Source: Burkholderia sp. USMB20
GTDB taxonomy: Bacteria > Pseudomonadota > Gammaproteobacteria > Burkholderiales > Burkholderiaceae
Length of the DNA stretch: 64,000 nucleotides
Assembly (NCBI RefSeq): GCF_000949135.2
Contig: NZ_JTAN02000004.1
Coordinates: forward strand, 59,548 to 123,547
Reading direction: 5' to 3'
Under the pieces are notes generated by a model that was not told the origin of the DNA, searched no databases, and saw only the letters and a list, made by a program, of their open reading frames with translations. Position numbers and translations under genes: made by a program. Positions 63,664 through 64,000 of this stretch are shown here, one piece after another; the stretch's first letter is position 1, and each line of letters starts with the position of its first letter.

Positions 63664-64000
63664 ACGACACCCCCGACCTTGAGATAGAACTCACCTTCGC
63701 GTTCGTCGGCAATCGCCTCGGGGATCGCGCCCTCGCTGTCCTTGGCATGGGCCCATTCTTGTATCGACATTCGATCAAGCGTTCCGTACGCAAAGTAATT
63801 GGTGTACTTTTTGTTCCGGTTGGTGTCGGGAATGCCATCTCTCATCCGCCAATCTGCTTCAATACGCAGCGATTTGAGTTGCTTCTCGGTCAGGTAGCAG
63901 AGACCAACAGAAACGTCATACGCAAGTGCCTTTTCGGCATGCTCGGGGTTGGTCATCGTCGTTGAGTGATTCGTCGGGCTGTTGGTCGCACCGCGATCGA
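63660..64000 (-). CDS. tle3: C-terminal part of a Tle3-like type VI lipase (cut by window edge)
   Basis: The frame is open to the right edge, so only the last 113 residues are seen (DRGATNSPTNHSTTMTNPEH onward). The end, HAEKALAYDVSVGLCYLTEKQ then LDRMSIQEWAH, looks like the C-terminal DUF3274 region of Tle3 lipases. The catalytic domain would lie beyond the window. The stop overlaps the Tla3 start by 4 bp, the gene order known for this effector pair. Confidence 0.6.
   Translation of the reverse strand, partial: DRGATNSPTNHSTTMTNPEHAEKALAYDVSVGLCYLTEKQLKSLRIEADWRMRDGIPDTNRNKKYTNYFAYGTLDRMSIQEWAHAKDSEGAIPEAIADEREGEFYLKVGGVV

Overview
The window looks like a stretch of a Burkholderia genome, most likely Burkholderia cepacia complex and probably a secondary chromosome. 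The evidence is the very high GC content, GC-rich third codon positions, the density of LysR, AraC and LacI regulators each beside a small catabolic or transport cluster, and protein families typical of that genus (Gram-negative porin, Fiu/PiuC iron uptake, acetone carboxylase, a Tle3/Tla3 type VI effector module). Strain and replicon cannot be fixed from sequence alone. I see no tRNA, rRNA, insertion sequence, prophage or CRISPR array.

Layout. 1-2.1 kb: the end of a ROK regulator, then a graveyard: the first codons of a sugar ABC ATPase, joined head-on to a frameshifted ABC permease remnant, then a shrunken phosphate-permease-like gene that still has a PHO-box-like sequence upstream. 2.3-9.9 kb: Tat-exported metallophosphoesterase and cupredoxin, patatin phospholipase, an SDR/LysR divergent pair, an ArsR regulator with an old-yellow-enzyme reductase, GNAT, LysE exporter and a small unknown gene. 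10-16.3 kb: PI-PLC-like phosphodiesterase, LacI regulator, a sugar ABC transporter without its ATPase (binding protein plus two permeases, with a LacI-type operator in front), and a porin.

16.5-23.9 kb is an amine-use cluster: AraC regulator, DUF3156 protein, ethanolamine-type permease, class III aminotransferase, aldehyde dehydrogenase and a LuxR regulator. One 15-bp motif stands in front of the permease, the dehydrogenase and the LuxR gene, which suggests a local regulon. 24.3-33.2 kb holds a zinc metallopeptidase and a complete acetone carboxylase system: a sigma-54 activator, three subunit genes, a strong terminator, a textbook -24/-12 promoter and a palindromic upstream site.

33.4-48.7 kb carries several small regulator-plus-enzyme or regulator-plus-transporter units: SDR/LysR/DUF4286/MHS symporter/DUF2848; epimerase-like/LysR; LysR/DHA2 exporter; a DapB-like protein; MoaF/SDR/AraC. 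48.9-53.1 kb has a DMT exporter, a membrane protein, an entericidin lipoprotein, an unusual aspartate carbamoyltransferase with an N-terminal helix-turn-helix and a self-operator-like promoter, and a FitAB-like toxin-antitoxin pair. 53.3-57.1 kb is an iron-regulated receptor, Sel1-repeat protein and PiuC dioxygenase operon, followed by a second PIN-domain toxin-antitoxin pair. 58-62 kb has a MobA-like transferase, a PanE-like reductase and a chemoreceptor. From about 62.2 kb base composition becomes visibly less GC-rich, and the window ends inside a type VI secretion lipase/adaptor operon.
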